From: Agromyces aurantiacus
GTDB lineage: Bacteria > Actinomycetota > Actinomycetes > Actinomycetales > Microbacteriaceae
Direction of reading: 5' to 3'
NCBI RefSeq assembly: GCF_016907355.1
Contig: NZ_JAFBBW010000001.1
Location: 3,224,001 to 3,288,000, forward strand
DNA: 64,000 nt
The notes beneath the pieces were generated by a model. That model had not been told where the DNA came from. It saw only the letters and a program-made list of their open reading frames with translations, and did not search any database. Of this stretch, positions 1 to 8,331 are shown in pieces. Position 1 is the stretch's first letter. Each line of letters begins with the position of its first letter. The translations under genes and the position numbers were made by a program.

Positions 1-410
1 GCCAGACGGCCCAGCGTCTCACGGTTGCGGACCCGGAGCATGGGCTCCCGGATGAACGGCGGCACGAACCGGCCGGGTCCCTCCGCGGGCTCCTCGGTGA
101 TGCGGACGAGGCACCCAGCACCTGCGGGACGCACCTCGACCTCGACGTCGGCCTCGCCGATGGGCCAGCCGCGCGCGCGGAACGACGCCCGTCGTGGCGG
201 CGCCCAGGAGCGGCTCGAGGTCGTGTCGTCGATGACGAACGGCCACACGCCGAACGAGTGGTGCAGTTGCGCGCCCGGAGCCGGCCAGTCGGCGCCGACC
301 CCTCGGATGCGGCTCGCGCCGACGACCCACGCGGGGTAGAGCCACCCGTCGGCCAGCACGTCGAACACCGCCTCCGGCGGGCATGCGAACCGTCGGACGT
401 TCCGCGACAT
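1..410 (-). CDS. SRPBCC (START/polyketide-cyclase fold) family protein, 3' end outside window
   Basis: A leftward reading frame opens with ATG at 410 and is still open at base 1, so about 136 residues of the N-terminal part are visible. It starts MSRNVRRFACPPEAVFDVLA, which is the usual opening of SRPBCC ligand-binding proteins (a beta strand, then the PxxVFxxLxD helix). It continues with WLYPAWVVGASRIRGVG and a later strand/loop IGEADVEVEVRP, both typical of the family. A GGGGAGG ribosome site lies just upstream. Members bind hydrophobic ligands or act as polyketide cyclases; the substrate cannot be read from sequence. The family call is good and the function is unknown. Confidence 0.75.
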   Translation of the reverse strand, partial: MSRNVRRFACPPEAVFDVLADGWLYPAWVVGASRIRGVGADWPAPGAQLHHSFGVWPFVIDDTTSSRSWAPPRRASFRARGWPIGEADVEVEVRPAGAGCLVRITEEPAEGPGRFVPPFIREPMLRVRNRETLGRL

Positions 411-736
411 CCGGACCTCCCCGGCGGGAACGGCTCGGTCGTCCGATCCCGTGCGGCCGATGGTACGGTCGCCCGCCGGGACTGCCGAGGGGGTTGACCC
501 CGGTCACCGCCCGGGCACCGCCCGGCGGGGTCGCGGGCGTTCGAGGCCACGTCGCCCCGCCACGGCGGCTCCTCCCCAGGTTCCCCTTCCGCGCCGCTGC
601 CGTGCGGTGGACTGAGCGTACGCGCTCATCGCACGCGCACCTACACCCTCGAACAGGGGATGGACGCGGTGGCGATCGTGGAACGAACTCAGGACCCGCC
701 TGCCGCGACGGACCGCGGATTCCTGCGGCGTGCCGG
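411..736. other. Intergenic region without a convincing gene
   Basis: These 326 bases separate the leftward SRPBCC gene from the 3' end of the leftward oxidoreductase. Both strands are open in several frames, as usual at this GC content, but none has family-like sequence or a ribosome site. A TACCAT box on the minus strand (465-460) lies about 50 nt in front of the SRPBCC start and could be its -10 element. Nothing else was recognised. Confidence 0.5.
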
Positions 737-1786
737 TCAGCCCACGAGCCGCCGGAGGCCGCCCATGAGGGCGACCCGCTCCGCCGAGCTCCGTGCGAGC
801 GGCGTGACCGTCAGCGTCGTCACGCCCGCCGCCGCGAACGCCGCGATGCGCTCGCCCACCTCGGACGCCGAGCCGATCAGCGACACGGCGCGCACGAGCT
901 CGTCCGGCACCGCCGCGATCGCCTCGTCGCGCCGGCCCGCCAGGTACAGGTCCTGGATCGTCGCGGCATCCTCGGCGTAGCCGTAGCTGGCGACGAGGTC
1001 GTTGTAGAAGTTCTTGCCGCGTGCGCCCATGCCGCCGATGTAGAGCGCCAGGTTGGGCTTCACGGCCGCGATCGCGGCGGCCGCGGCATCCGCTCGATCG
1101 GTGATGGCCAACGCCGGGCTCGCGAAGACGTCGAGGTCGCCGAGCTCGGGAGCGCGCCGGGCGAGGCCCGCGTCGAGCGACGCCCCCCAGACGTCGCGCG
1201 CCCGCTCGGGGTGGAAGAACATCGGCAGCCAGCCGTCGGCGATCTCGGCGGTCTGCTCGACCGACTTCGCGCCGAGCGACGCGACCGTGATCGGGATGCG
1301 CTCGCGCACGGGGTGGTTGATGAGCTTCAGCGGCTTGCCGAGGCCCGTGCCCTCGCCCTCGGGCAGCGGGATGCGGTAGTGGCGGCCCTGGTGGACGACG
1401 GGCTCGCGGCGCCACGTCATGCGGCACACGTCGATGATCTCGCGCGTGCGGCCGAGCGGCGCGTCGTACTTCACGCCGTGGAACCCCTCGATCACCTGGG
1501 GGCCCGACGCCCCGATGCCGAGCTCGAAGCGCCCGTCGGAGACGTAGTCGAGGCCCGCGGCGGTCATCGCCGTGAGCGTGGGCGTGCGCGTATAGAGCTG
1601 CAGGATGCCGCTCATGAGCGTCATCCGCGACGTGCGGGCCGCGAGGAACCCGAGCTGGCTGACCGCGTCGAACGAGTACGCCTCGGGGACCGCGACGAGG
1701 TCGACGCCGGCGGCCTCGAGCTCGGCGACCTCGTCGGCGACCTCGCGGAAGCCTCCGGCGTAGTTCAGGAACATGCCGACGCGCAT
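737..1786 (-). CDS. LLM-class (luciferase-like) F420-dependent oxidoreductase
   Basis: This 349-residue protein has the single-domain TIM-barrel pattern of bacterial luciferase-like oxidoreductases. The first strand is MRVGMFLNYAGGF, VDLVAVPEAYSFDA follows, then LGFLAARTSRMTLMSGI and YVSDGRFELGIGASGPQVIEGFHG, a classic F420-binding segment of actinobacterial members. The C-terminal half carries IADGWLPMFFHPE. Such enzymes use reduced F420 (or FMN) to reduce or oxidise small molecules in the cytoplasm; the substrate is not predictable. GAGGAG sits 7 nt before the ATG. It stands alone, 180 bp from the rskA stop, so probably has its own promoter. Confidence 0.88.
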   Translation of the reverse strand: MRVGMFLNYAGGFREVADEVAELEAAGVDLVAVPEAYSFDAVSQLGFLAARTSRMTLMSGILQLYTRTPTLTAMTAAGLDYVSDGRFELGIGASGPQVIEGFHGVKYDAPLGRTREIIDVCRMTWRREPVVHQGRHYRIPLPEGEGTGLGKPLKLINHPVRERIPITVASLGAKSVEQTAEIADGWLPMFFHPERARDVWGASLDAGLARRAPELGDLDVFASPALAITDRADAAAAAIAAVKPNLALYIGGMGARGKNFYNDLVASYGYAEDAATIQDLYLAGRRDEAIAAVPDELVRAVSLIGSASEVGERIAAFAAAGVTTLTVTPLARSSAERVALMGGLRRLVG

Positions 1787-1966
1787 GCAGCACTCCTCGT
1801 CGTCGTGGGGTGGTCGGGTCGGCCGGCGCGCGGCGCGGCCATCACGACCCTAGCCGACGATGAGCGGACCGCACGGCGCGTACGGACTCGCATCCGCCGG
1901 GGCGCTGGCCGGGGACGGATGCCGCGACGCGCCCGATCCCCCGGGAGGCGCCGCGGCATCCGGGTC

Positions 1967-2902
1967 TCAGGTCTCGAACGCGACGATCGGGACGGTCGTG
2001 GGTTCCTCGGATCCGCCGGCGGGCTCCACCGTCACCCCGACGAGCAGGCCCGGCTCGAACTCGCCGTCGAGCACGACGTACGCGGCGCCGCGCGACGGAT
2101 CGAAGGTGCCGGCGGGCATCGCGCCGTCGGCGTCGATGTACCAGAGCTCGTACGTCTGGTCGTCGCCGACGTCGGGCAGGTCCTGTGCGCGCACGGCCGA
2201 GCGGCCGAGCTCCTCGGACCAGACGAGCGTGATCTCGCCGCCGCCCTCGGCGGGCGACGTCGCCGTCTGCGCATCGGGCGCGCTCGCGATCGCCTGCACC
2301 TCGCGCTGGGCGCCCCAGCCGGCCGGGCCGACCCAGTTGAGGCCCACGACGGCGCCCGTGACGAGCACCGCCACCGCGGCCACGGAGGCGGCGATGGCCA
2401 GCGGGCGCTGGAACCAGCGGCGACGGGCCGCGTGTTCGACCGGGCCGACACGCTCGCCGGGCCGGGCCGCGTCGCCGGGGACGACCGGCGCCGCCGGGCC
2501 GATCCGGTCGGCCGGTTCCCCACCGGCGAGGCCGAGCGCATCGAAGGGATCCTCGGCCGGCGCGGTCGGGACGGCCGGCCCTCCCGCCTCGGCCGGCTGC
2601 GCCGGCGCCTCGGGCTCCGCCGCCTCCGCCATCCCGGCCGCCCCGGCCTGCGGCGCGTCGTCGAGCCGCGCGAACACCGCGGCCTTCAGCGACGGCGGCG
2701 GGGCGACGGGAGGCGCCGCATCGGCGAGCAGGCCCGCGGCCGCGCGGTACGCCTCGACCTCGGCGCGCGCGTCGGCCGACTCGGCGAGCCGGCGTTCGAC
2801 GAGCGCGCGCTCCTCGTCGGTCACCGCATCGAGCGCGTAGGCGGCGAGCAGGTCGTCGGGGTCGACGGGGCCCGGGCGACCGGGGAGGTCGGGTCCGGTC
2901 AT
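1967..2902 (-). CDS. rskA: Anti-sigma-K factor RskA-like membrane protein
   Basis: This 311-residue protein is built like RskA. A cytoplasmic anti-sigma helix bundle lies at about 15-62 (DLLAAYALDAVTDEERALVE). An Ala/Pro-rich linker follows at about 85-160, a single membrane helix at about 167-188, and then an outside domain with the signature LPDVGDDQTYELWYIDADG (242-260). Its ATG overlaps the sigK stop codon (ATGA), so the two are translationally coupled. In mycobacteria RskA holds SigK inactive at the membrane until regulated proteolysis frees it; that role is inferred here from family and gene order. The linker is longer than usual. Confidence 0.92.
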   Translation of the reverse strand: MTGPDLPGRPGPVDPDDLLAAYALDAVTDEERALVERRLAESADARAEVEAYRAAAGLLADAAPPVAPPPSLKAAVFARLDDAPQAGAAGMAEAAEPEAPAQPAEAGGPAVPTAPAEDPFDALGLAGGEPADRIGPAAPVVPGDAARPGERVGPVEHAARRRWFQRPLAIAASVAAVAVLVTGAVVGLNWVGPAGWGAQREVQAIASAPDAQTATSPAEGGGEITLVWSEELGRSAVRAQDLPDVGDDQTYELWYIDADGAMPAGTFDPSRGAAYVVLDGEFEPGLLVGVTVEPAGGSEEPTTVPIVAFET

Positions 2903-3567
2903 GCGGTCACCCCCAGGAGTCGGCGCAGGCGGATCATGCCGTCGCGCAATCGGGTCTTCACGGTGCCGAGCGGCACGCCGAGCCGCTCCGCGATCTCGGC
3001 CTGCGTCAGCCCGCCGTAGTACGCGAGCGCGACGCACTCGCGCTGCTGCTCGCTGAGGCCGGCCAGCGCCTCGTGCGCGCGCTCGTGCTCGATGCGCACC
3101 TCGGCGGATTCGGCGACCGTGTCGACCGGCACCTCCACGTCGCGCGCGCCGATGCGCAGGTCGCGATCGTGCGCGGACTGCGCCGAACGCACTCGGTCGA
3201 CCGCCCGCCGGTGCGCCATCGTGAACATCCACGAGAGCGCGGCGCCGCGATCGGCCATGAACCGCGGTGCGGTCTGCCAGATCTCGAGGTAGACGTCCTG
3301 CGTCACCTCCTCGGCCTGGGCCGGGTCGACGACGAGTCGGCGCACGAGCCCGAAGACGCGCGCGGCGGTGCGGTCGTACAGCTCCGCGAACGCGGCGCGG
3401 TCGCCGCGACCGGTGGCCTCGAGCAGGTGCTCGAGGGTCGCCTCGGATGCCGCGGGCTCGGAGATCGCGTCATCCACGCGTCCCAGCATGGCAGACGACG
3501 ACGCGCGGCGCTGTCGGATGCGCGGTGCGGGCCGGATCGGTGCCGGGGCGGTCAGCGTGACGGACAT
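2899..3567 (-). CDS. sigK: ECF RNA polymerase sigma factor SigK
   Basis: This 222-residue ECF sigma factor has a sigma-2 region ([20 protein letters not shown] and [15 protein letters not shown]) and a sigma-4 helix-turn-helix ([20 protein letters not shown]). It is followed by a coupled rskA, the usual SigK-RskA order. I chose the ATG at 3567: GGAG lies 10 nt upstream and a SigK-like promoter ends 32 nt upstream (3600-3626). A second ATG at 3489 would give 196 residues, closer to many homologues, so the first 26 residues are uncertain. The gene is probably self-activating. Confidence 0.92.
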   Translation of the reverse strand: MSVTLTAPAPIRPAPRIRQRRASSSAMLGRVDDAISEPAASEATLEHLLEATGRGDRAAFAELYDRTAARVFGLVRRLVVDPAQAEEVTQDVYLEIWQTAPRFMADRGAALSWMFTMAHRRAVDRVRSAQSAHDRDLRIGARDVEVPVDTVAESAEVRIEHERAHEALAGLSEQQRECVALAYYGGLTQAEIAERLGVPLGTVKTRLRDGMIRLRRLLGVTA

Positions 3568-3599
3568 GGGTGCGGGGCTCCTCGGAGGGGTCGCCGGTG

Positions 3600-3626
3600 A
3601 TTCGGCGCCGCCGGCGTCCGGGATTG
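3600..3626 (-). promoter_or_regulatory. Predicted SigK-type promoter of sigK-rskA
   Basis: On the minus strand CAATCC (3626-3621) is followed after exactly 15 nt by CCGAAT (3605-3600). CCGAAT is the -10 motif described for mycobacterial SigK, and the -35 resembles its CCATCC. The same layout occurs before the fasciclin gene at 4431-4457. Transcription would start near 3593, leaving a short leader before the ATG at 3567. Confidence 0.6.
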
Positions 3627-3640
3627 CCGCCGCGATCGGA

Positions 3641-4336
3641 TCAGATGCCGCCCTCGGTGGCCTCGCCGCGGGCGACGCGCCGGCGATGCTCGCGGATCCG
3701 GGCGATGCGCCGCACGACGAACACGACCACGGCCAGCACGACGGCGACGACCACGGCGAGCTGGAATCCGTCGGCCCAGGGCTCGACGAGGTGCCAGTTC
3801 TCGCCGAGCGCGTAGCCCGCAAGCACGAACACGGTGTTCCAGAGCGCGCTGCCGAGCGTCGTCAGGGCGAGGAACAGCCCCACGTGCATGCGCGTGACGC
3901 CCGCGGGCACCGAGATGAGCGAGCGGAACAGCGGCACCATCCGCCCGAAGAAGACCGCCCGTCGGCCGTGCCGGAGGAACCACGCCTCGGTGCGGTCGAC
4001 GTCGGCCACGTCGACGAGCGGCACGGCCTTCACGATCGCGCGCGTGCGCTCACGACCGAGGAGGGCGCCGACGGCGTAGAGCACGAGCGCCCCGACGACC
4101 GAGCCGAGCGTGGTCCAGGCGAGCACCTCGGCGAGCGTGAAGGAGCCCTGGCTCGCGGTGAAGCCGGCGAGCGGGAGGATGACCTCGCTGGGCAGCGGCG
4201 GGAACAGGTTCTCCAGCGCGATGGCCAGGCCGGCGCCGGGGGCGCCCAGCGTCTCCATGACGTCCACGGCCCACCCGGCGAGACCGGTGGGCTCGGATTC
4301 GGCGGCGGCGGTTCGGATCGCGATCGTCGTCGTCAT
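3641..4336 (-). CDS. DedA/VTT family membrane protein
   Basis: This 231-residue protein has the DedA hallmarks. A re-entrant segment [17 protein letters not shown] (42-58) carries the conserved acidic residue. The arginine motif [18 protein letters not shown] (129-146) follows, and several membrane helices extend to a basic tail. DedA proteins are proposed proton-dependent lipid transporters or flippases of the cytoplasmic membrane. The start MTTTIAIRT is chosen because family similarity begins just after it. It lies 73 bp upstream of sigK in the same direction and diverges from the fasciclin gene, so it sits between SigK and a likely SigK target. Confidence 0.9.
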   Translation of the reverse strand: MTTTIAIRTAAAESEPTGLAGWAVDVMETLGAPGAGLAIALENLFPPLPSEVILPLAGFTASQGSFTLAEVLAWTTLGSVVGALVLYAVGALLGRERTRAIVKAVPLVDVADVDRTEAWFLRHGRRAVFFGRMVPLFRSLISVPAGVTRMHVGLFLALTTLGSALWNTVFVLAGYALGENWHLVEPWADGFQLAVVVAVVLAVVVFVVRRIARIREHRRRVARGEATEGGI

Positions 4337-4430
4337 GCGTCCGACGCTACGCGGGCGCGCCTGAACGGCCGGTGGACGCCTGGCGCGGCCGCGATGGACG
4401 AGGGTCTGACGCACCCGTCGCGCGCGCACC

Positions 4431-4457
4431 CAATCCGGCTGCACGAGGGCGCCGAAC
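4431..4457 (+). promoter_or_regulatory. Predicted SigK-type promoter of the fasciclin lipoprotein gene
   Basis: CAATCC (4431-4436), a 15-nt spacer and CCGAAC (4452-4457) match the arrangement before sigK, including a shared GGCGCCGAA stretch. It lies 50 nt before the ATG of the fasciclin gene. This suggests direct SigK control, as known for MPT70/MPT83 in mycobacteria. Confidence 0.55.
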
Positions 4458-4507
4458 ACCCCGATGACGGCCCCGAGAGGCGGGCCGCACACCGAAGGAG
4501 AAGACCG

Positions 4508-5173
4508 ATGCGAACCACGTTCCGCTCGCACCGCACCGCCCTGGCCGCATTCTCGATCGTGGCCGTCGCCGCGCTCGGCCTCGCCGGCTGCAGCGCCGGG
4601 AGCTCGGCCGAGACCGAGACCGACGACGAGAGCTCCATGAGCGAGGAGCCGATGGCGTCGGAGGACATGCAGGCCGACCCCGCCGCGAACCTCGTCGGCC
4701 CGGGCTGCGCCGCGTACGCCGAGGAGGTGCCCGACGGCGCCGGCTCCGTGGCGGGCATGGCCGAGGACCCGGTGGCGGTCGCGGCATCGAACAACCCGCT
4801 GCTCACCACGCTCGTCTCGGCCGTCTCAGGACAGCTGAACCCCGACGTCGACCTCGTCGACACGCTCAACGGCGACGAGTTCACGGTGTTCGCACCGATC
4901 GACGACGCGTTCGCGAAGATCGACCCCGCGACGATCGAGTCGCTGAAGACCGACAGCGCGACGCTCACGTCGATCCTGACCTATCACGTCGTGCCCGGAC
5001 AGCTCTCGCCCGACGAGGTCGTGGGCACGCACACGACCGTCCAGGGCGGCACCGTCGAGGTCACCGGCTCGGGCGACGAGCTCATGGTCGACGACGCGAA
5101 CGTGATCTGCGGCGGCGTCATGACCGCCAACGCGACCGTCTACCTCATCGACACGGTGCTGATGCCCCAGTGA
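4508..5173 (+). CDS. Secreted fasciclin (FAS1) domain lipoprotein, MPT83-like
   Basis: This 221-residue protein starts with a lipoprotein signal: basic N-terminus, hydrophobic stretch and lipobox LAGC with Cys28. An acidic Ser/Glu-rich linker follows. One FAS1 domain occupies about 86-220, with the H1 motif [14 protein letters not shown] and the YH motif [19 protein letters not shown]1 proteins are surface adhesion or matrix-binding proteins. GAAGGAG precedes the ATG. It faces away from dedA-sigK-rskA, and a SigK-like promoter lies upstream. In mycobacteria SigK drives the FAS1 antigens MPT70/MPT83, so this is a probable SigK regulon member. Confidence 0.93.
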   Translation: MRTTFRSHRTALAAFSIVAVAALGLAGCSAGSSAETETDDESSMSEEPMASEDMQADPAANLVGPGCAAYAEEVPDGAGSVAGMAEDPVAVAASNNPLLTTLVSAVSGQLNPDVDLVDTLNGDEFTVFAPIDDAFAKIDPATIESLKTDSATLTSILTYHVVPGQLSPDEVVGTHTTVQGGTVEVTGSGDELMVDDANVICGGVMTANATVYLIDTVLMPQ

Positions 5174-5205
5174 CCGGATGACGCGGCGCACTGCCGGCAG
5201 AGGAC

Positions 5206-5250
5206 GCTGAAGGCGCCCGGGGGCGAGCCCACGCCCCGGGCGCCTTCAGC
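5206..5250 (+). terminator. Strong hairpin terminator after the fasciclin gene
   Basis: A perfect 17-bp stem (5206-5222 with 5234-5250) and an 11-nt loop lie 32 nt after the fasciclin stop. There is no clear U-run, which is common for actinobacterial terminators. Confidence 0.7.
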
Positions 5251-5304
5251 CTGTTCGGAGCCGGATGCGGGAGGCTGGTCCTCCGAGAGAACGGAGCGAC
5301 GCGC

Positions 5305-6483
5305 ATGCCCTGGAGCCTGGTCCTCGACATCGCGCTCGTCCTCGTCCTCGTCGCCGCGCTCGTGCACGGATGGCGCGCCGGCCTGCTGCGGAGCCTCGGC
5401 GGGCTGCTCGGGCTCATCGCGGGCGGCGTCGCCGCCTACATCGCGATGCCCTGGGTGGTCTCCTTCATCGCCGCGCCGGAATGGCGCGCGCCGGTCGCGA
5501 TCGCGGTCGCGCTGCTGCTGCTCATCGCCGGCGTGACCCTGGGCGCCTCGCTCGGGCGCGCGCTCCGCCGCGGTGCCGATGCGGTGAAGCTCGGCGTCGT
5601 CGACCGCGTGCTCGGCGCGATCGTGAACACCATGGTGACGGCGTTCGTCATCGCCTTGGTCGGCGCGGGCGTCGCCACGATGGGCGTGCCCGTGGTCTCC
5701 CCCGCGGTCGCCGGATCCTGGGTGGTGCGCGGCATCGAGCAGGTCACGCCGCAGCCCGCGCGCGCGCTCATGGCCGAGCTGCGGACCGCGACGGTCGGCC
5801 AGGCGATCCCCTGGCTCGTCGGCGTGCTCGACGGGCCGACGGTCGCCCCGGAACTGCCGAGGGGCGGCGTCGACGACCCGGAGCTGTCGGCGGCGGCCGC
5901 CTCCGTCGTGCGCATCACCGGCCTGGCCTACGAGTGCGGGGGCAACCTCACGGGCTCGGGCTTCGTCGTCGGCGATGACCGCGTGGTCACGAACGCGCAC
6001 GTCGTCGCGGGCGTCGACGACCCGATCGTCGAGGCGCCCGGGCACGAGCCGGTGGCCGGACGGGTCGTCGCGTTCGACGCCGAGCAGGATCTCGCGGTGA
6101 TCGCGACCGACGGCCTCGACGTTCCGGCACTCGAACTGGCCGAGCCGCCCGCGGCCGACGCCGATGTCGCGGTCGTGGGCTACCCGTTCGGCGGTCCGCT
6201 CGAGCTCCGGCCGGCGCGCGTCATGGCGACCGGCCCGATCACCATCGCGATCGACGGCGAGACGTCCTCGCGCGACGTGGTCACGCTCGCGGCCGACGTC
6301 GACCACGGCAACTCGGGCGGCCCGGTGCTCACGGGCGACGGGCAGGTCGGCGGCGTCGTGTTCGCGAAGTCGCAGACCGTCGACAACGTGGGCTTCGCGA
6401 TCCCCGTGGGCACGCTCGAGCCGTTCGCCGAGGAGGCGCCGTCGCTCAACGAGCGGGTCGACTCCGGCAGCTGCGTGGGCTGA
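5305..6483 (+). CDS. MarP-like membrane-bound trypsin-fold serine protease (CvpA + protease domains)
   Basis: This 392-residue protein has four CvpA/colicin V-type membrane helices (about 5-135), then a chymotrypsin-fold periplasmic protease. The triad is visible: His232 in TNAHVV, Asp262 in AEQDLAVI and Ser337 in GNSGGPV. Cys211 (YECGG) and the C-terminal Cys390 (GSCVG) match the pair that forms the regulatory disulfide in Mycobacterium tuberculosis MarP (Rv3671c). MarP is needed for acid and oxidative stress survival and acts on cell-wall targets; that role is inferred by family. It follows the fasciclin terminator and is a separate unit. Confidence 0.9.
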   Translation: MPWSLVLDIALVLVLVAALVHGWRAGLLRSLGGLLGLIAGGVAAYIAMPWVVSFIAAPEWRAPVAIAVALLLLIAGVTLGASLGRALRRGADAVKLGVVDRVLGAIVNTMVTAFVIALVGAGVATMGVPVVSPAVAGSWVVRGIEQVTPQPARALMAELRTATVGQAIPWLVGVLDGPTVAPELPRGGVDDPELSAAAASVVRITGLAYECGGNLTGSGFVVGDDRVVTNAHVVAGVDDPIVEAPGHEPVAGRVVAFDAEQDLAVIATDGLDVPALELAEPPAADADVAVVGYPFGGPLELRPARVMATGPITIAIDGETSSRDVVTLAADVDHGNSGGPVLTGDGQVGGVVFAKSQTVDNVGFAIPVGTLEPFAEEAPSLNERVDSGSCVG

Positions 6484-6487
6484 GCCG

Positions 6488-7414
6488 CTACTCCGCGGTG
6501 AACCCCGCGAAGCGGATGCCCCAGCTCAGCTCCCACTGCTCGCCCGGGTCGAGCCAGCGCAGGCCCTTGCCCGAGTTGAACGCGTCGGCGGGCGCGGTCA
6601 TGGGCTCGACGGCGATGGCCTTGGTCTCGCCGGGGTAGCTCTCGGTCGTGTACACCTGCACGTACGCGAACTCGTCGTCGGCCCAGATCGACACCGAGCG
6701 GCCGTCGGGCGCGAGCAGCGTGTGCTCGACGGTGCCGTCGACGGCCGCCAGGCCGCCGAACGCGTCGTCGAGCTGCACGTCGCCCACGCGACGACCCTCG
6801 CGGAAGTCCCACTCGGTGTCGTCGACGGGGACCTCGCCGGTCGGCAGCAGGCGGTCGTCGACCTCGATGTGGGTCGAGGCGTCGAGGCGCAGCACCAGGT
6901 CTTCGGTCGGGACGCCGCCGATCTTGAGGAACGGGTGCGTGCCCACGGCCACGGGCGCGGCCTCGGCGCCGAGGTTCTCGAGGAAGTGCGTGACCTTCAG
7001 GCCGTCGGAGACCAGCTCGTACCGGACCGCCGTGCGCACCGTGAACGGGTAGCCCATCTGCGGGTGGATCGTCGCGGCGAGCGTGACGGAGTCGCGCTCC
7101 TGCTCGACGGGCGTGTACTCGGCGTAGCGGAGCAGGCCATGGATCGCGTTGTCGCGAGCCGGCTCGGTGATCGCGAGCTGGTACTCGTGGCCGTCATGGC
7201 GCCACACGCCGTCGCGGATGCGGTTGGGCCACGGCACGAGCACGATGCCCGAGCCCGAGGGCGGGGTCTCGTCCTCGCCGTAGGGCGGGACGAGGTCGAT
7301 GTCGTTGATCGAGAGCGTGCGGAGTCCGGCGGCGACGGCGGTGATGGTGGCTCGCACGTCTCCGGTGGAGGTGGACGTCTCGAGCACGAACTGGTCGCCC
7401 GTGGGGTGCGTCAT
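6488..7414 (-). CDS. Aldose 1-epimerase (mutarotase) family protein
   Basis: This 308-residue protein follows the actinobacterial aldose epimerase pattern. It has VLVPWPNRIRDGVW, the active-site region NAIHGLLRYAEY, and the second histidine in VAVGTHPFLKIGG. EPMTAPADAFNSGKGL and a C-terminal LDPGEQWELSWGI follow. It interconverts alpha and beta anomers of sugars such as galactose, the first step before GalK. It begins 10 nt after the DeoR-type regulator gene, with AAGGTGG in between, so the two form one leftward operon. The stop is 4 nt from the convergent marP stop. Confidence 0.9.
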   Translation of the reverse strand: MTHPTGDQFVLETSTSTGDVRATITAVAAGLRTLSINDIDLVPPYGEDETPPSGSGIVLVPWPNRIRDGVWRHDGHEYQLAITEPARDNAIHGLLRYAEYTPVEQERDSVTLAATIHPQMGYPFTVRTAVRYELVSDGLKVTHFLENLGAEAAPVAVGTHPFLKIGGVPTEDLVLRLDASTHIEVDDRLLPTGEVPVDDTEWDFREGRRVGDVQLDDAFGGLAAVDGTVEHTLLAPDGRSVSIWADDEFAYVQVYTTESYPGETKAIAVEPMTAPADAFNSGKGLRWLDPGEQWELSWGIRFAGFTAE

Positions 7415-7424
7415 GCAGACCACC

Positions 7425-8249
7425 TTAGGGCCGCTCGGACCCCTCTGCGACGAGCACCTCGACCCCGACGTCGCGGAACTCGCCGACGAGCACCGCCGGC
7501 GCCGCGGCATCCGTCACGAGCGTGTCGAACGCGTCGAGCGGGGCGATGCGGCCGAGGTGGACCTCGCCGAGCTTGGAGGCGTCGGCCACGACGACGGCGC
7601 GGGCCGCACGCCGGAGCATGAGCGCCTTGACGGCGGCCTCCGGCAGGTTGGCGTTGGTCACGCCCATGCGGGCGTCGACGCCGTTGCACCCGATGAACGC
7701 GAGGTCGACGTGCACCTCGTCGAGCACCGAACCGGCGAGCGGGTGCACGAGCGAGTGCTGGCGGGGGCGGAGCGTTCCGCCCGTGACGACGACCGTGAAC
7801 CGCGGGATCTCGGCCTCGAGCTCGAGCGCGATCGAGAGCCCGTTGGTGAGGATGGTGAGGTCGTCGAGGTCGCTGCGGGCGCGGAGCGCGCGCGCGACCT
7901 GGAGCGTCGTCGTGCCGACGTCGAGGATGATGCTCTGTCCGCTGCGTACGAGGGAGGCGGCGAGTTCGCCGATCCGCTGCTTGGGCACGACGGAGGCCGC
8001 GAGCGCCTCCTCGAAGCTGGGCTCGCGCTCGGGCCGGGCCTCGGCCGCCGGCCCGCCGCCGACGGGCACGGCGCCGCCGTGGACCCGGCGGACGAGGCCG
8101 CCGCGCTCGAGCACGTCGAGGTCGGCGCGCGCGGTGACGGGCGTCACGCCGAACGACTCGCTGAGCTCGACGACGCGCACGAACCCGCGCTCGGCGACGA
8201 GGTCGGCGGCGAGCGCGCGCCGCCGCGCCGCGGTCAGTTCGGGGTCCAT
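7425..8249 (-). CDS. DeoR/GlpR-family sugar-responsive transcriptional regulator
   Basis: This 274-residue protein has an N-terminal DeoR helix-turn-helix (VRVVELSESFGVTPVTARAD, about 26-45) and the following LERGGLVRRVHGGA. The C-terminal sensor domain of the ribose-5-phosphate-isomerase fold carries ILDVGTTT, ILTNGL and FIGCNGVD. Such regulators bind phosphorylated sugars. It is divergent from galT across an 82-bp gap that holds a perfect GAAACA/TGTTTC inverted repeat, so it probably represses galTK and itself. The start at 8249 is chosen because the HTH begins right after it; an upstream ATG at 8294 would run into the operator. Confidence 0.9.
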   Translation of the reverse strand: MDPELTAARRRALAADLVAERGFVRVVELSESFGVTPVTARADLDVLERGGLVRRVHGGAVPVGGGPAAEARPEREPSFEEALAASVVPKQRIGELAASLVRSGQSIILDVGTTTLQVARALRARSDLDDLTILTNGLSIALELEAEIPRFTVVVTGGTLRPRQHSLVHPLAGSVLDEVHVDLAFIGCNGVDARMGVTNANLPEAAVKALMLRRAARAVVVADASKLGEVHLGRIAPLDAFDTLVTDAAAPAVLVGEFRDVGVEVLVAEGSERP

Positions 8250-8287
8250 ACGGCCATTGTCGGCTTCGTCATTCGACTTTGCAATAC

Positions 8288-8303
8288 GAAACACCCTTGT
8301 TTC
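8288..8303. promoter_or_regulatory. Candidate operator of the galactose regulator
   Basis: GAAACA-CCCT-TGTTTC is a perfect 6+6 inverted repeat in an unusually AT-rich patch between the divergent DeoR-type gene and galT. Its right half overlaps the predicted -35 of galT, so bound repressor would block polymerase. Confidence 0.55.
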
Positions 8304-8325
8304 TCAAACGAAAACGACGTACCGT
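8297..8325 (+). promoter_or_regulatory. Predicted leaderless promoter of galTK
   Basis: A -35 TTGTTT (8297-8302), 17-nt spacer and -10 TACCGT (8320-8325) place the start site 7 nt on, exactly at the GTG start of galT (8332). The mRNA is therefore predicted to be leaderless. Confidence 0.55.
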
Positions 8326-8331
8326 AGCGCC

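Noticed and set aside
383..3019. Long rightward reading frame of 878 codons opposite rskA, sigK and the oxidoreductase
   Set aside because: Arg/Gly/Asp-rich shadow of clearly conserved leftward genes, a high-GC artefact.
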